Assembly (NCBI RefSeq): GCF_020687805.1
Contig: NZ_JAJEWQ010000002.1
Location: 1-64,000, forward strand
Reading direction: 5' to 3'
DNA from: Planctobacterium marinum
GTDB lineage: Bacteria; Pseudomonadota; Gammaproteobacteria; Enterobacterales; Alteromonadaceae
Length of the DNA stretch: 64,000 nucleotides
Below the pieces are notes generated by a model. It was not told the DNA's origin. It saw nothing but the letters and a program-made list of their open reading frames with translations, and ran no database searches. Position 1 is the first letter of the stretch. Each line of letters starts with the position of its first letter. A program made the position numbers and the translations under genes. Shown here piece by piece: positions 9,260-18,245 of the stretch.

Positions 9260-10531
9260 CTAAACTGCCCTGACCCGGTTAAGGGTTTTGTCCAGCAGCC
9301 AGACACATAACATACTGAGTCCCGCCAGCGGCAAGGCGATGGCCAGTGTTAATACAGTGATACTCAATGCCCTGGAAGGTTGTATACCCCGGCGCGCTTT
9401 GGGGGCTCCCAGGGAACCTTCGGGTTTGCGTCTCAGCCACAGGATCATTCCGCTGATCCCCATCCAGATAAGCACTATCAGGGCTATCAAGTTGATGATC
9501 TGATTGCTTCGGCCAAACAAACGCCCTTCGTGCAGGCTGATGCCAATGGACGTGGCTTGTCCTATGGCTCCAATATCCTGCCATTCGATTTTCAGTAACA
9601 CTGAGCCTGAATACTGATCCACAAACAGGTATCGGTTACCGGCCAGGTCTCGCCCGTGATGGCCTGGCATAATGGCGAAACTGCCGTTTGGCCCCCAGGG
9701 AGACTGAATTTCAAAGCCATGATGAAAACCGTTTTGATGGGCCGTATGTACTAATTGATTGACGGATACCTGAGGCTGTCCGGGAATGGTAGCGGGTTGT
9801 GATTGCGGGCGACGGCTGAATACTTCCTGGGGAAACGCCTGATTGATACCAATGGCGAATTGATCCAGCAAATTCCCCCAGACTACCGACCAGGGCAGGC
9901 CGGTGGCAATAATCACCAGCATCCAGACAGAGAGTAAAAATCCGGGGATGGCATGAAAATCGCGCCAGGCTATGCGACTGGATTGATTGAGTCGAGGAAT
10001 CAGTGCTCCACGTAACCCCTTTATTCTGGGCCACCATAGATAAAGCCCGGAGACGATCATAATAATGGTCCAACAGGCCACTAATTCAACCAGTACTTCA
10101 CCCAATGTCCCCGCCATCAATCCGCCGTGAATTTGTTTGGCAATGGCTGTCAGACGCCAACTGTCATTGATGCTGCCCACTGCGGTTAACGTATCAGGGT
10201 TCACCATGATTGTGGTCCGCTGCTGGTGGGTATCGGTCAGGGTGACTCTGGCGTTTTCTTGTATACCATGGGCGGGTCGGTAGCTATTTAAAATGCCGCC
10301 GGGAAGCTCTTTTTTGGCGGCATTCACTATGGCATCGTGGTCGACATTACTGACCGGTTGCCTGACATCCTGACGGTAAAAAAGCTCGCCATAAAGGGCA
10401 TCTTCTATTTCATGTTGAAACAGGTAAATGCCGCCGGTAATGGCCATCACCAGCATGATGGGGGTGATCAGAATGCCGGCGTAAAAGTGCCAGCGCCAAA
10501 TTGTCGGATAAAGCCCGTCGCGAATTGCCAT
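9260..10531 (-). CDS. PepSY-associated membrane protein (PiuB-like)
   Basis: This 423-aa inner-membrane protein has the PepSY-associated TM architecture: helix 1 (HFYAGILITPIMLVMAITGG), a periplasmic region, conserved HGGLMAG and SGLYLWWPR segments, the DFHAIPGF motif before a further helix, HEGRLFGR, and a final helix pair near the C-terminus. Such proteins are found with siderophore TonB receptors and may reduce or release ferric siderophore in the periplasm. It lies 62 bp downstream of a TonB receptor gene on the same strand and is likely co-transcribed. Confidence 0.85.
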   Translation of the reverse strand: MAIRDGLYPTIWRWHFYAGILITPIMLVMAITGGIYLFQHEIEDALYGELFYRQDVRQPVSNVDHDAIVNAAKKELPGGILNSYRPAHGIQENARVTLTDTHQQRTTIMVNPDTLTAVGSINDSWRLTAIAKQIHGGLMAGTLGEVLVELVACWTIIMIVSGLYLWWPRIKGLRGALIPRLNQSSRIAWRDFHAIPGFLLSVWMLVIIATGLPWSVVWGNLLDQFAIGINQAFPQEVFSRRPQSQPATIPGQPQVSVNQLVHTAHQNGFHHGFEIQSPWGPNGSFAIMPGHHGRDLAGNRYLFVDQYSGSVLLKIEWQDIGAIGQATSIGISLHEGRLFGRSNQIINLIALIVLIWMGISGMILWLRRKPEGSLGAPKARRGIQPSRALSITVLTLAIALPLAGLSMLCVWLLDKTLNRVRAV

Positions 10532-10593
10532 AATATCTGTACCTTGTTTGCCTGGCTTGTGCCTGAGTTGTCATGCCAGGCAGCCTGTTCGGA

Positions 10594-12705
10594 TTAAAAT
10601 GTGTAACTCAGACCCGCAGAAAAAGTTCTGGGTGAGCCCGGTCTGAACCGGCCTTCTGGTGCCCAAACCGGGGCTTCTGCGGTGAGCAAATATTCGTTAT
10701 CCAGCAGGTTTTGTACCTTGATATCAAATAGCAAAGCCTCGGTGAACGCGTATTCCATGCGCAGGTTCAACAGGTTTTCAGCGTCGGTTTTGCGGGTGTT
10801 AGCTTCGTCCAGGAACCAACTGCCGGTGTGTTGAATTTCCAGTTCTGCGGATAATCCGGACAACACTTTGGGTTGGTATTGCAGGCGCACATTCACAATC
10901 GGGTCCGGGGAGTTGATTAGCGTTTTTCCATCAAGTACGCTTTGGGTATCAGAAAACCTGCGCTTCACGCTATTGTCTGTCGTGGCGCCGGCCAGCGTCA
11001 GCATCAGTTCGTCGCTGAGTTGCGCCTGTAATCCCAGTTCAATTCCCTGGTACTGCTCTTCACCGCCATTGACTGATATGTTGCCGGCAGGCGTTGCAAT
11101 TCCTGTTACGATTCCGCCTTTGGCAATCATGCGATAAACCGCGGCATTTAAACTTATGCCTTCACCTAACCAGCCGCGATATCCCAGTTCATAGCTTTGA
11201 ATGGTCTCAGGCTCCAGTGAGAACTCTGCCTGTGAACTGCTGAGTATGTACAAATCGGAATCATCGGGAATGCGAAATCCTTTGGCGTAGCGCAGATACA
11301 CATTGTGTCGTTCAGAAATAGCGTAGCTTAAAGAAGCTTTGGGTAGCAATTCACTGAAATTATCTTTTCTTTCTTCCAGAAGTAAAAAGGGTGATGGATT
11401 TTCAGCAGAAAAATCAGCGCTACTGAGATGGTTTGTATAGTCATAATCCGAATGCTCGTATCTCAAACCCAGTACCAGGCTAAGTTTTTCCGACAGAGAC
11501 TGGGTGTGCTGGATGTAGGGAGCCAGGCTGGTGTAATTGACGTCGTAGTCAAGGTGCAATCCTTGCGGGTAGGTTGTGCCCCAAACCACTTGCGTAGTGC
11601 GGGTTTGTTCGGTTGTTCTGGCGAAGTCGGTTAGTTCTGCATCCAGACCCAAAATGGTGGAACTGCTTTCGTTCCAATTCAGATACAGTCTGCTAAGCAT
11701 GCCAAGCGTATCGGTAACCGCTTTGGTGATGGGGGTCGTGGCGGGCTCCCAGGTGTGCATATACTGGCTGTCAATGGTGCGTATATAGGGCGTGATCTGT
11801 AGAGTAATGTGTTGCGACAGCGCTTTTTGGATCTCTGAGCTCAGTCGAAAGTACTCGGCTTTATCCCTGGCTTCTGCGCGGTTAACTGCGTCCGCCAGAC
11901 CATCTGATTTCGGATCGTTTTGCAACGCTTCAGGCGTCAGTGCGCCTGCCATCTGGGAATCGAATTTGGTGTAGCTCAGAATATTGTTAATTTCCCAGCC
12001 GTTATCTTCATACAGGTGTCTAGCAATGATCTGAGTTCTGTCCCAGGCGGTGGTATCACGCCAGCCATCGTCACTCTGGTAAGACACTGCCAGACGGGCG
12101 GCGTTACTGTCGTTGAGCGCGCCGGATGTATCTAAGCGAATATCCTGTAAATTGTTTTCACCAAAGCGATAACTTACCAGGGTTTCAGGTTCATATACCG
12201 GTTGTTTACTCTTTACATTCACGACTGCGGCTAACGCGTCAGAACCATGGATGGCGGTACCTGGCCCTTTTAGTATTTCCATACCACCAGGAGAGGTTAA
12301 AGCGCCTGAATACGAGAAAGCCGCGTGATTAAAGGAAATGGGAGACTGCAGGGGGACGTTGTCCTGCAGATACAAATAAACATTATCAAAAGAGACCGGC
12401 AGACGGATGGATGGCGCATCCACAGGGCCTCTGAGTTTAGAAAAATACACACCCGGCATACGGTTTACGGTTTCGCCAATCCAGGTGGCACGATCAAATT
12501 CACTGTCCTGTGCTGAAACCGTTTCGATAGTCACGGAGGCATTGAACAGTGTTTCCTCATTTCCGGTGGCCGTAACTACAATGACTTCCAGAGCATCGTT
12601 TTCGGCACTGCTATCGTCGGGAGATGAGGTCGCGGCATAGGCACTGAGTGACAGGTTTAGAGTGAGCAATGCGCTGTATAGCGGCAATTTCAGAGGCTTT
12701 TGCAT
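10594..12705 (-). CDS. TonB-dependent outer-membrane receptor, siderophore type
   Basis: The 703-aa receptor has a signal peptide (LSLSAYAATS), a TonB box-like segment (LEVIVVTATG), a plug domain with the ILKGPGTAIHGSDALAAVV signature, and a 22-strand barrel ending FSAGLSYTF with terminal Phe. Length and the adjacent PepSY gene suggest ferric-siderophore or other metal-chelate import, energised by TonB-ExbBD encoded elsewhere. No Fur box was recognisable by eye. Instead, a 13-bp inverted repeat at 12725-12766 occupies the promoter region. Confidence 0.88.
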   Translation of the reverse strand: MQKPLKLPLYSALLTLNLSLSAYAATSSPDDSSAENDALEVIVVTATGNEETLFNASVTIETVSAQDSEFDRATWIGETVNRMPGVYFSKLRGPVDAPSIRLPVSFDNVYLYLQDNVPLQSPISFNHAAFSYSGALTSPGGMEILKGPGTAIHGSDALAAVVNVKSKQPVYEPETLVSYRFGENNLQDIRLDTSGALNDSNAARLAVSYQSDDGWRDTTAWDRTQIIARHLYEDNGWEINNILSYTKFDSQMAGALTPEALQNDPKSDGLADAVNRAEARDKAEYFRLSSEIQKALSQHITLQITPYIRTIDSQYMHTWEPATTPITKAVTDTLGMLSRLYLNWNESSSTILGLDAELTDFARTTEQTRTTQVVWGTTYPQGLHLDYDVNYTSLAPYIQHTQSLSEKLSLVLGLRYEHSDYDYTNHLSSADFSAENPSPFLLLEERKDNFSELLPKASLSYAISERHNVYLRYAKGFRIPDDSDLYILSSSQAEFSLEPETIQSYELGYRGWLGEGISLNAAVYRMIAKGGIVTGIATPAGNISVNGGEEQYQGIELGLQAQLSDELMLTLAGATTDNSVKRRFSDTQSVLDGKTLINSPDPIVNVRLQYQPKVLSGLSAELEIQHTGSWFLDEANTRKTDAENLLNLRMEYAFTEALLFDIKVQNLLDNEYLLTAEAPVWAPEGRFRPGSPRTFSAGLSYTF

Positions 12706-13083
12706 TAGTAATAGTTACTCTGGGTTAGTAAATTAACGGACTAAAAATTGCCAGTTAATTTACTAAACTGGTGACTAAAATAAATGCGACAAATTGCCGC
12801 AGCCAATGCCGAAGAGCGATGGGTTTGACCCGTTGTTGAAATGGTCAAACCTTCCATATACCAGGTGTACTGCGGGTAAAACTAGCACCGGATCATATTG
12901 TTCTTTTTGCGACTGAAATTGTTCGACTGTATGCCGATAAAAAATCGTATTGTTGATGAAAATCAAAATCACTCTGCGGTTTACCGATATCTTTGATGTT
13001 GCATGATTACAGTGGTTCAGCTTCAGGTTACACTGGTTGTGCACATCGGGCAGATTGCATGTTCCCCTTCAACAGGTAAGTAG
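12706..13083. other. intergenic region with divergent promoters
   Basis: This 378-bp stretch separates the divergent TonB receptor and the 2OG-oxygenase gene. It holds the inverted repeat at 12725-12766 near the receptor. The remainder is AT-rich and shows no gene I can support; an 89-codon minus-strand frame at 12775-13044 has no recognisable features. Confidence 0.5.
12725..12766. promoter_or_regulatory. 13-bp inverted repeat, probable operator of the TonB receptor
   Basis: TTAGTAAATTAAC (12725-12737) and its exact complement (12754-12766) are separated by 16 bases, with arm centres 29 bp apart (near three helical turns). The repeat lies 20-61 bp upstream of the receptor start codon. Placement suggests a repressor or activator site; the protein is unknown. 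It does not resemble the Fur consensus. Confidence 0.5.
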
Positions 13084-13890
13084 ATGAATTTATTGAGAGA
13101 AAATGAGCGGATAATCACACAGCGTTTTTTAGAAGATGGCTATGTGATCCAGCCGGCAGAAAACCTTGCGGCACTAAATCGCATCCGACAAAAAATTGCA
13201 GAACTCACGGCGGCTCACCTTGGGCTGACGTTGCCGGAGGATGTGGGGGCGTTTTTGGATAACATCGCAGAGGTTATTGGTCCACAACAACTAAATGACC
13301 TGAGATTGCATTTAATCGCCGGACTGATGGCGACGGATTGGTTTAGAGAGGCCTATTTCTCCACTGCCCAGAGTTTACTGGAAACCTTAATTGGCAATGA
13401 GTTGGCGATGCAGCGCAATATGGGCATGAGTGTTTTGCTACCGGAAGACGACAGTTCAATTGTGCATTTACACTCTGACGCCTGGGGCTCAGAATGTTCG
13501 CCTTTTGAAGTCGTGCTTTGGGTTCCGTTCGTGGATTGTTTCCGCACTAAAAGCGTATTTCTATGTCCGCCCGCCAAAGATCGGCAATGGCGACAGAAGC
13601 TCAGCAGCTTTTCCGAGCAGGGCACTGATGCCTTGTTTCACGCTGTAGAGCCTGATTTGGTCTGGCCAGATGTGCCATATGGCAGTGTACTTTTGTTCAC
13701 ACCAACGGTTATGCATGGTGGCCGGGTTAACAAAGAAGACACTACTCGCTGGTCGATTAATATTCGCTTCAAAGGGCTATTTACACCCTATGCCGGCAAA
13801 CGGCTTGGAGAGTATTTTGATCCCATTACCATTCGTGGTGCAACCCGCATCGGCATGGAGTTTGAGTATCCGGGAGGCTTCAGTGACTAA
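13084..13890 (+). CDS. sporadic carbohydrate cluster 2OG-Fe(II) oxygenase-like protein
   Basis: The 268-aa protein resembles the PhyH-like 2-oxoglutarate/Fe(II) oxygenases named after sporadic surface-carbohydrate clusters. Likely iron ligands are HSD (HLHSDAW, about residues 131-133) and the distal His in PTVMHGGR, followed by an Arg (TRWSINIRF) suited to bind 2-oxoglutarate. It probably hydroxylates or oxidises a sugar or lipid-linked glycan precursor; the substrate is unknown. The next gene overlaps it by 8 bp and belongs to the family that usually accompanies it. Unlike typical contexts, no glycosyltransferase or sugar-nucleotide gene is nearby. Confidence 0.7.
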   Translation: MNLLRENERIITQRFLEDGYVIQPAENLAALNRIRQKIAELTAAHLGLTLPEDVGAFLDNIAEVIGPQQLNDLRLHLIAGLMATDWFREAYFSTAQSLLETLIGNELAMQRNMGMSVLLPEDDSSIVHLHSDAWGSECSPFEVVLWVPFVDCFRTKSVFLCPPAKDRQWRQKLSSFSEQGTDALFHAVEPDLVWPDVPYGSVLLFTPTVMHGGRVNKEDTTRWSINIRFKGLFTPYAGKRLGEYFDPITIRGATRIGMEFEYPGGFSD

Positions 13891-14356
13891 GCAACAGGGT
13901 TATCGCGGTTATGTCAGCAGTCGCCCAGTCAGGGCGGTATCACATCCGCAACGGGTACAAAACCTGGTGATCCGGGACTACGCCAATAAAAAGCAATTGC
14001 ACTACCTGCTCAGCTCAACCGAGTTTGCCATGCCCGGTTGTTACATGATGCTGGAGGATATCCTGACCGAACTGCCCAAACTGGAAGGGGTTATTCTGTT
14101 TAGTGCGTTTATGCTACCAAAGCGCAAAGCCCGGCGCCTGAGAATTTATGAAAAGCTATTAGCCAGTCAGTGTGTGCTGCATTCAGCACTGGAAGAGATG
14201 GTATTGAAAACTGAAGCCGATATTGAGAAGTTTGAGGACGTCATTGATGTAGTAAACAGCCTGCCAGATGCACCTCTAAACGATGTGTACCAATCCTTTC
14301 GCTTAAAAATGGACCCGCAGGACCCATTCGTTAAAGCCTTTTTTGCAGCGCTCTGA
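13883..14356 (+). CDS. sporadic carbohydrate cluster protein, LIC12192-like
   Basis: The true gene is inferred to start at GTG 13883, overlapping the oxygenase stop by 8 bp, with GGGAGG at 13872-13877 as ribosome site. This gives 157 aa beginning VTKQQGYRGYVSSRPV. A longer frame from 13670 runs inside the oxygenase gene and is not credible. The motif order GYRGYVSSR, QNLVIRDYANK, MMLEDILTELPKLEGVILFSAFMLPK matches the small LIC12192-type family of unknown biochemical function seen in surface-carbohydrate loci. Translation appears coupled to the oxygenase. Confidence 0.65.
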   Translation: MTKQQGYRGYVSSRPVRAVSHPQRVQNLVIRDYANKKQLHYLLSSTEFAMPGCYMMLEDILTELPKLEGVILFSAFMLPKRKARRLRIYEKLLASQCVLHSALEEMVLKTEADIEKFEDVIDVVNSLPDAPLNDVYQSFRLKMDPQDPFVKAFFAAL

Positions 14357-14420
14357 TCATTTCAGTTAAGTCATTGTATGGTGCGCAAGGCCATTTCAGC
14401 GTTTTTTAGCTGCGCTATAG

Positions 14421-17400
14421 TCATATCCTGAAACTCTTTAACAAGGAGCGCAACTTGGCGGGCTTAACGGGTTTTGGCAGGTAGCTGATACCCAGATCCC
14501 GGGCTTGCTGGATGATGTTTTCATCCCGCTCTGCAGTGATTAAAATGGCCGGAGTTTGGTTGTTTAGCGCACTGCGAATATGACGCATAAAGTCTAAACC
14601 GCTACGACTTTCTCCGAGTTGATAATCCACCAAAATAACATCCGGTTGCTGTTGTTGCAGGGCCAGCAGGGCCGCGTCGAAGTTATCTGCCAGTTGTGTT
14701 TTTATCTGCCAGCGGGCCAGCAGGGTTTGCATGGCATCCAGGTTGTGTTTGTCATCATCCAGGCACAGGGCCGTCAGTTTGGCGATGTCTTGCTTGCTGG
14801 TTTCTGCGGGGTGCTCCGCTTGTGCTTGTTTTTCGGCCACCGGCATTAGCAAAGCAAAACAGCTACCCTGATGGACCCTGGATTTCAGGGTTAGCGGCAT
14901 ATTCATTAACTTGCTCAACCGTGCGACAACGGCCAGCCCCAGGCCCAGCCCGGTCTCCTGGCCATCGTGGGCGCGATAGAAATCCTGAAAAATGTGCTGT
15001 TGGTGTTGTTCTGAAATACCTTCACCGGTGTCCCATACCTGCAACAGCAGTTGCTGCTGTCTCCGTCGGACACTGAGCAACACTCCACCGCGATGAGTGT
15101 ACTTTAATGCATTGGAAAGCAGATTGCGCACTATGCGATGCAGGTAAACCGGATCTGCGCATACCCAATACTCCCGGGGACAATGCAGGTTGAGTTTTAG
15201 TTGCTTCTGTTCAGCCATAGAAGTGAACTCAGTAAGCAGCCCTGATAACAGTTTGCTGAGGTTCTGTGGACTGCTTTTGGGTTTTAAGGCTCCCTGATCC
15301 AGCCTGGCAATTTCCAGCAATGTGGCGATCAGGTTTTCACCGGCTTGCAGGCTCTGATCCAGTTTTTGCAAGGTCTGATGTAGTTCCACCGACATCACCA
15401 TGCCTTCGGTAGCTGATAAATATAACTTGGCGGAATTAATGGGCTGTAAAATATCGTGGCTGGCCAGGGCCAAAAATTGTGTTTTGGAGGCATTGGCCTT
15501 TTCTGCCAGCTCCCTTGCTTCCACCAGTTGTCGTTCCACTTCAGCGCGGCGTTCAATTTCTTTGAGGAGCTCTGAATTGATGGCTTTAACCTCATCCGCC
15601 CGGGAAGACACCCGTTTTTCCAGGTCGATATTGGCTTCTTTCAGGGCTTTTTGGAATTCGATGTGCTCTGAGATGTCATTAAAACTGGTTACGAATCCGC
15701 CGTGGGGGAGAGGATTACCGATCATTTCTATAACCCGGCCATCACTGCGCTGGCGCACAAATTTGTGAGGCTTTCCGGCCCGCAGATGCTCCATGCGTTT
15801 ATGAACCAGGCTTTCAACATCACCGAATCCACACTCCCCTCGCTGCGCATTAAATCGCACCAGGTTTTCAATCGGTGTGCCTACCTTAATCAAGGTTTCA
15901 GGATAATTAAAAATATTCAGATAGCCTCGGTTCCAGGCCACCAGACACAAATCCTTATCAATAACGCTGATCCCCTGTGCCAGACTTTCCAGCGAGGCGA
16001 ACAGGGTATTTTGATTGGTTTGTATGGCTTGCGTGGTATCGTCAAACACCGAAACTAACTGTTCAAAATTCATTTGCTGGTTTTTCAGTACCGCATTGAT
16101 CAGCAAATTCGAACTGGGCGCACCGATAACCCCACCCAAAGAGCGTTCACAAAAGACAATAAACTCCTGCTGCGGGGAGTCATCCGGATGAATACTTTGC
16201 CGTTGAGTTTGCTCAAAATCAGACAGTAATTGATTGGTGCGGTTACTGCCTAAAAACGTGCGCAATACGGTGATCAGATCTTCATTGCTGATGGCTGAAG
16301 TGGTTGGAATATGCTCCAGTGACGGTGTTTCCTGAGTTGAGACAAAACTTTGAGCCTGCAATTTGTCCATCAGATTGGGGCGGGCCATCAGGGAAAACAA
16401 TACAAAAAACAGCGAATTGATAGCAAGGGCAATGGAGGCAGTAATACTGATGGTATCGCTATCCAGGCTGCTGGTGGCCGTGCCATTCACTAAGGGGAAG
16501 ATCAGCAACAAAATCCAGGTAAATATCCCGGCAATCAGGCCTGCTATCACACCGTGTGCATGGGCGCGCTGCCAATAAAGCCCGCCTAGCAATGCCGGTG
16601 ACAACTGAATAACTAGTGAAAAGGCCAGCAGACCAATGCTGGAAAGGGACATATTGCCGGATAAAAAGATGTGGTAGCTAAAACTCAGCAATAAAATTCC
16701 GGCAATAACCCCGCGTCGCAACCACAGAATAAAATGGATATGGGAATGTCGGTGATGCAATCGCTCCGATTTGTTGAGCAATTTAGGCAGGATCACGTCA
16801 TTGCTAAGCATGGTGCTCAGGGTCAGTGTCGAGACAATAATCATTGCGGTGGCCGCCGACAGCCCTCCCAAAAACACCATTGCCTGTAAGAAGCGGTTAC
16901 CCGATTCCGTGGCAATGGCAATCACATAACTGTCTGGTGTTACCTGCTGGCCTGCAAACAAGTGGGTACCGGCGGTTGCAATGATGGGAATGAGGATTGC
17001 GGTAAGTGCCAGATACCCGGGAAACACCCAGCGTGCGGTTGCCACGTGTTTTACATTCAGGTTATCGATGATGGCAACGTGAAATTGCCGGGGTAAACAG
17101 AGTACCGCTATGGCTGCAACCAGTGTTTGTAGCCAAAATGCGGGTTTAAAAAAGCTGTTTTCAATCGCCTCTGTTTGTAAAAACTGCTGACTAAACAACT
17201 GGGTTTCAGTGGTGGGGCTCCACAGTGCGAATACGGCGATACAGGTTAAGGCGGCAATCTTTAATACTGACTCAAAAGAAATAGACAGCATCAGACCATG
17301 GCGATATTCCGTAACATCGGTTTTTTGAGTGCCAAATATCACGCAAAAAACGCCGAGAAATAGGGATGCTGTCAGAACAATCAAAGTGGTGTTTTTTTCC

Positions 17401-17837
17401 CCGGATACCAGACTAAAGGCAGTACCAATGGCTTGCAATTGCAATGCGATATAGGGAATTGTGGCAAGTAGTACAATCAAAGTGACAATCAGTGCCACAT
17501 TTTGCCTTTTGCCGTAGCGGGAAGACACCAGATCCGCGATGGTGGTGACATGCTGTTTTTTACTGACCTCGATCAGCTTGATGATCAGCCGGTAGCCGAA
17601 CAGGTACAGCAGGATTGGCCCCAATAAGATGGGCAGGTAATTCCACTGGTTACGGGCGGCCTCTCCAACGGCACCAAAATAGGTCCAGGCCGTGCAATAA
17701 ATTGCCAGCGCAAAGCTGTACACCAGAGGGTGAGAGCTGAATTTTTTAGCCTGGCGACTACGACCATCGCCCCAACTGCCCAACCAGAAAATAAACGCCA
17801 GGTAACCGGCAGCCAGTGCAAACCAGATAAACGTCAT
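14421..17837 (-). CDS. crbS: hybrid sensor kinase with solute-symporter domain, CrbS-like
   Basis: The 1138-aa membrane kinase has, in order: a sodium/solute-symporter domain with about 12-13 helices (1-480); a STAC-like linker (EDLITVLRTFLGSN, about 525-600); a PAS domain (FASLESLAQGISVIDKDL to GGFVTSFNDISEH); a coiled coil; HisKA with SHDILQP; HATPase with NLLSNALKYTHRGG and DTGEGIS; and a C-terminal receiver (LCLDDDKHN, Asp in ILVDYQLGE, KPVKP). This is the architecture of CrbS/MxtR, which controls acs through CrbR. It is divergent from the DUF4212/symporter operon, and the 132-bp gap has two GGGACC dyads. The likely partner is the regulator at 5017-5661. Whether the symporter domain transports or only senses is unknown. 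Confidence 0.88.
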   Translation of the reverse strand: MTFIWFALAAGYLAFIFWLGSWGDGRSRQAKKFSSHPLVYSFALAIYCTAWTYFGAVGEAARNQWNYLPILLGPILLYLFGYRLIIKLIEVSKKQHVTTIADLVSSRYGKRQNVALIVTLIVLLATIPYIALQLQAIGTAFSLVSGEKNTTLIVLTASLFLGVFCVIFGTQKTDVTEYRHGLMLSISFESVLKIAALTCIAVFALWSPTTETQLFSQQFLQTEAIENSFFKPAFWLQTLVAAIAVLCLPRQFHVAIIDNLNVKHVATARWVFPGYLALTAILIPIIATAGTHLFAGQQVTPDSYVIAIATESGNRFLQAMVFLGGLSAATAMIIVSTLTLSTMLSNDVILPKLLNKSERLHHRHSHIHFILWLRRGVIAGILLLSFSYHIFLSGNMSLSSIGLLAFSLVIQLSPALLGGLYWQRAHAHGVIAGLIAGIFTWILLLIFPLVNGTATSSLDSDTISITASIALAINSLFFVLFSLMARPNLMDKLQAQSFVSTQETPSLEHIPTTSAISNEDLITVLRTFLGSNRTNQLLSDFEQTQRQSIHPDDSPQQEFIVFCERSLGGVIGAPSSNLLINAVLKNQQMNFEQLVSVFDDTTQAIQTNQNTLFASLESLAQGISVIDKDLCLVAWNRGYLNIFNYPETLIKVGTPIENLVRFNAQRGECGFGDVESLVHKRMEHLRAGKPHKFVRQRSDGRVIEMIGNPLPHGGFVTSFNDISEHIEFQKALKEANIDLEKRVSSRADEVKAINSELLKEIERRAEVERQLVEARELAEKANASKTQFLALASHDILQPINSAKLYLSATEGMVMSVELHQTLQKLDQSLQAGENLIATLLEIARLDQGALKPKSSPQNLSKLLSGLLTEFTSMAEQKQLKLNLHCPREYWVCADPVYLHRIVRNLLSNALKYTHRGGVLLSVRRRQQQLLLQVWDTGEGISEQHQQHIFQDFYRAHDGQETGLGLGLAVVARLSKLMNMPLTLKSRVHQGSCFALLMPVAEKQAQAEHPAETSKQDIAKLTALCLDDDKHNLDAMQTLLARWQIKTQLADNFDAALLALQQQQPDVILVDYQLGESRSGLDFMRHIRSALNNQTPAILITAERDENIIQQARDLGISYLPKPVKPAKLRSLLKSFRI

Positions 17838-17882
17838 ATATCGCTATTCAATCGTTTTTCCGGCAGTGTAGCACAGTAAATC

Positions 17883-17896
17883 GGGACCATAGTCCC
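17883..17896. promoter_or_regulatory. GGGACCATAGTCCC dyad, kinase/symporter intergenic
   Basis: A perfect-arm copy of the dyad upstream of acs, with a central ATA in place of AAA. It lies 46 bp from the kinase start and 74 bp from the DUF4212 start, so it could control both directions. Confidence 0.6.
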
Positions 17897-17899
17897 ATT

Positions 17900-17913
17900 G
17901 GGACCAAGGTCTT
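17900..17913. promoter_or_regulatory. second GGGACC dyad before DUF4212
   Basis: GGGACCAAGGTCTT is an imperfect copy starting 17 bp after the first. A TATCTT -10-like hexamer follows at 17938-17943. The distance from dyad start to -10 (38 bp) is comparable with 33 bp at acs. Confidence 0.55.
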
Positions 17914-17969
17914 ATTTGATGATAACCATTAACTGTCTATCTTAAGCATTGTAATTTGGAGAAATAACT

Positions 17970-18236
17970 ATGGCTTTTCAATCAGAAGAACAAAAAACGG
18001 CTTACTGGCGGCGAAATATACGCCTGATGCTGACGTTATTGGCAGTGTGGTTCGGCGTCTCATTTGGTTGCGGTATCCTGCTGGTGGATGTCCTCAATCA
18101 GATCCCATTTTTCGGCTTTAAGTTAGGCTTTTGGTTTGCCCAGCAAGGGGCTATTTACGTATTTGTTGCGCTCATCTTTGTGTACGTTGTCAAGATGAAT
18201 CAGCTCGACAAAGAATTTAACGTTAGCGAAGAATAG
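17970..18236 (+). CDS. DUF4212 small membrane subunit of solute symporter
   Basis: This 88-aa protein has two membrane helices (LMLTLLAVWFGVSFGCGILL and AIYVFVALIFVYVVKM) after a polar RRNIRL start, the usual form of DUF4212 proteins. These are almost always encoded just before a symporter of the VC_2705 type and are thought to be an accessory subunit. GGAGAAAT precedes the ATG. Only 9 bp separate its stop from the symporter start. Two GGGACC dyads upstream suggest control by the CrbS/CrbR pair. Confidence 0.9.
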   Translation: MAFQSEEQKTAYWRRNIRLMLTLLAVWFGVSFGCGILLVDVLNQIPFFGFKLGFWFAQQGAIYVFVALIFVYVVKMNQLDKEFNVSEE

Positions 18237-18245
18237 GGGAGCGCT

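Noticed and set aside
12775-13044. 89-codon minus-strand ORF between the TonB receptor and oxygenase genes
   Set aside because: No ribosome site, no family features and odd composition; it lies across two promoter regions.
13670-13882. Longer frame for the LIC12192-like gene
   Set aside because: The first 71 codons lie inside the oxygenase gene in another frame; GTG 13883 has a good ribosome site and matches the family start.
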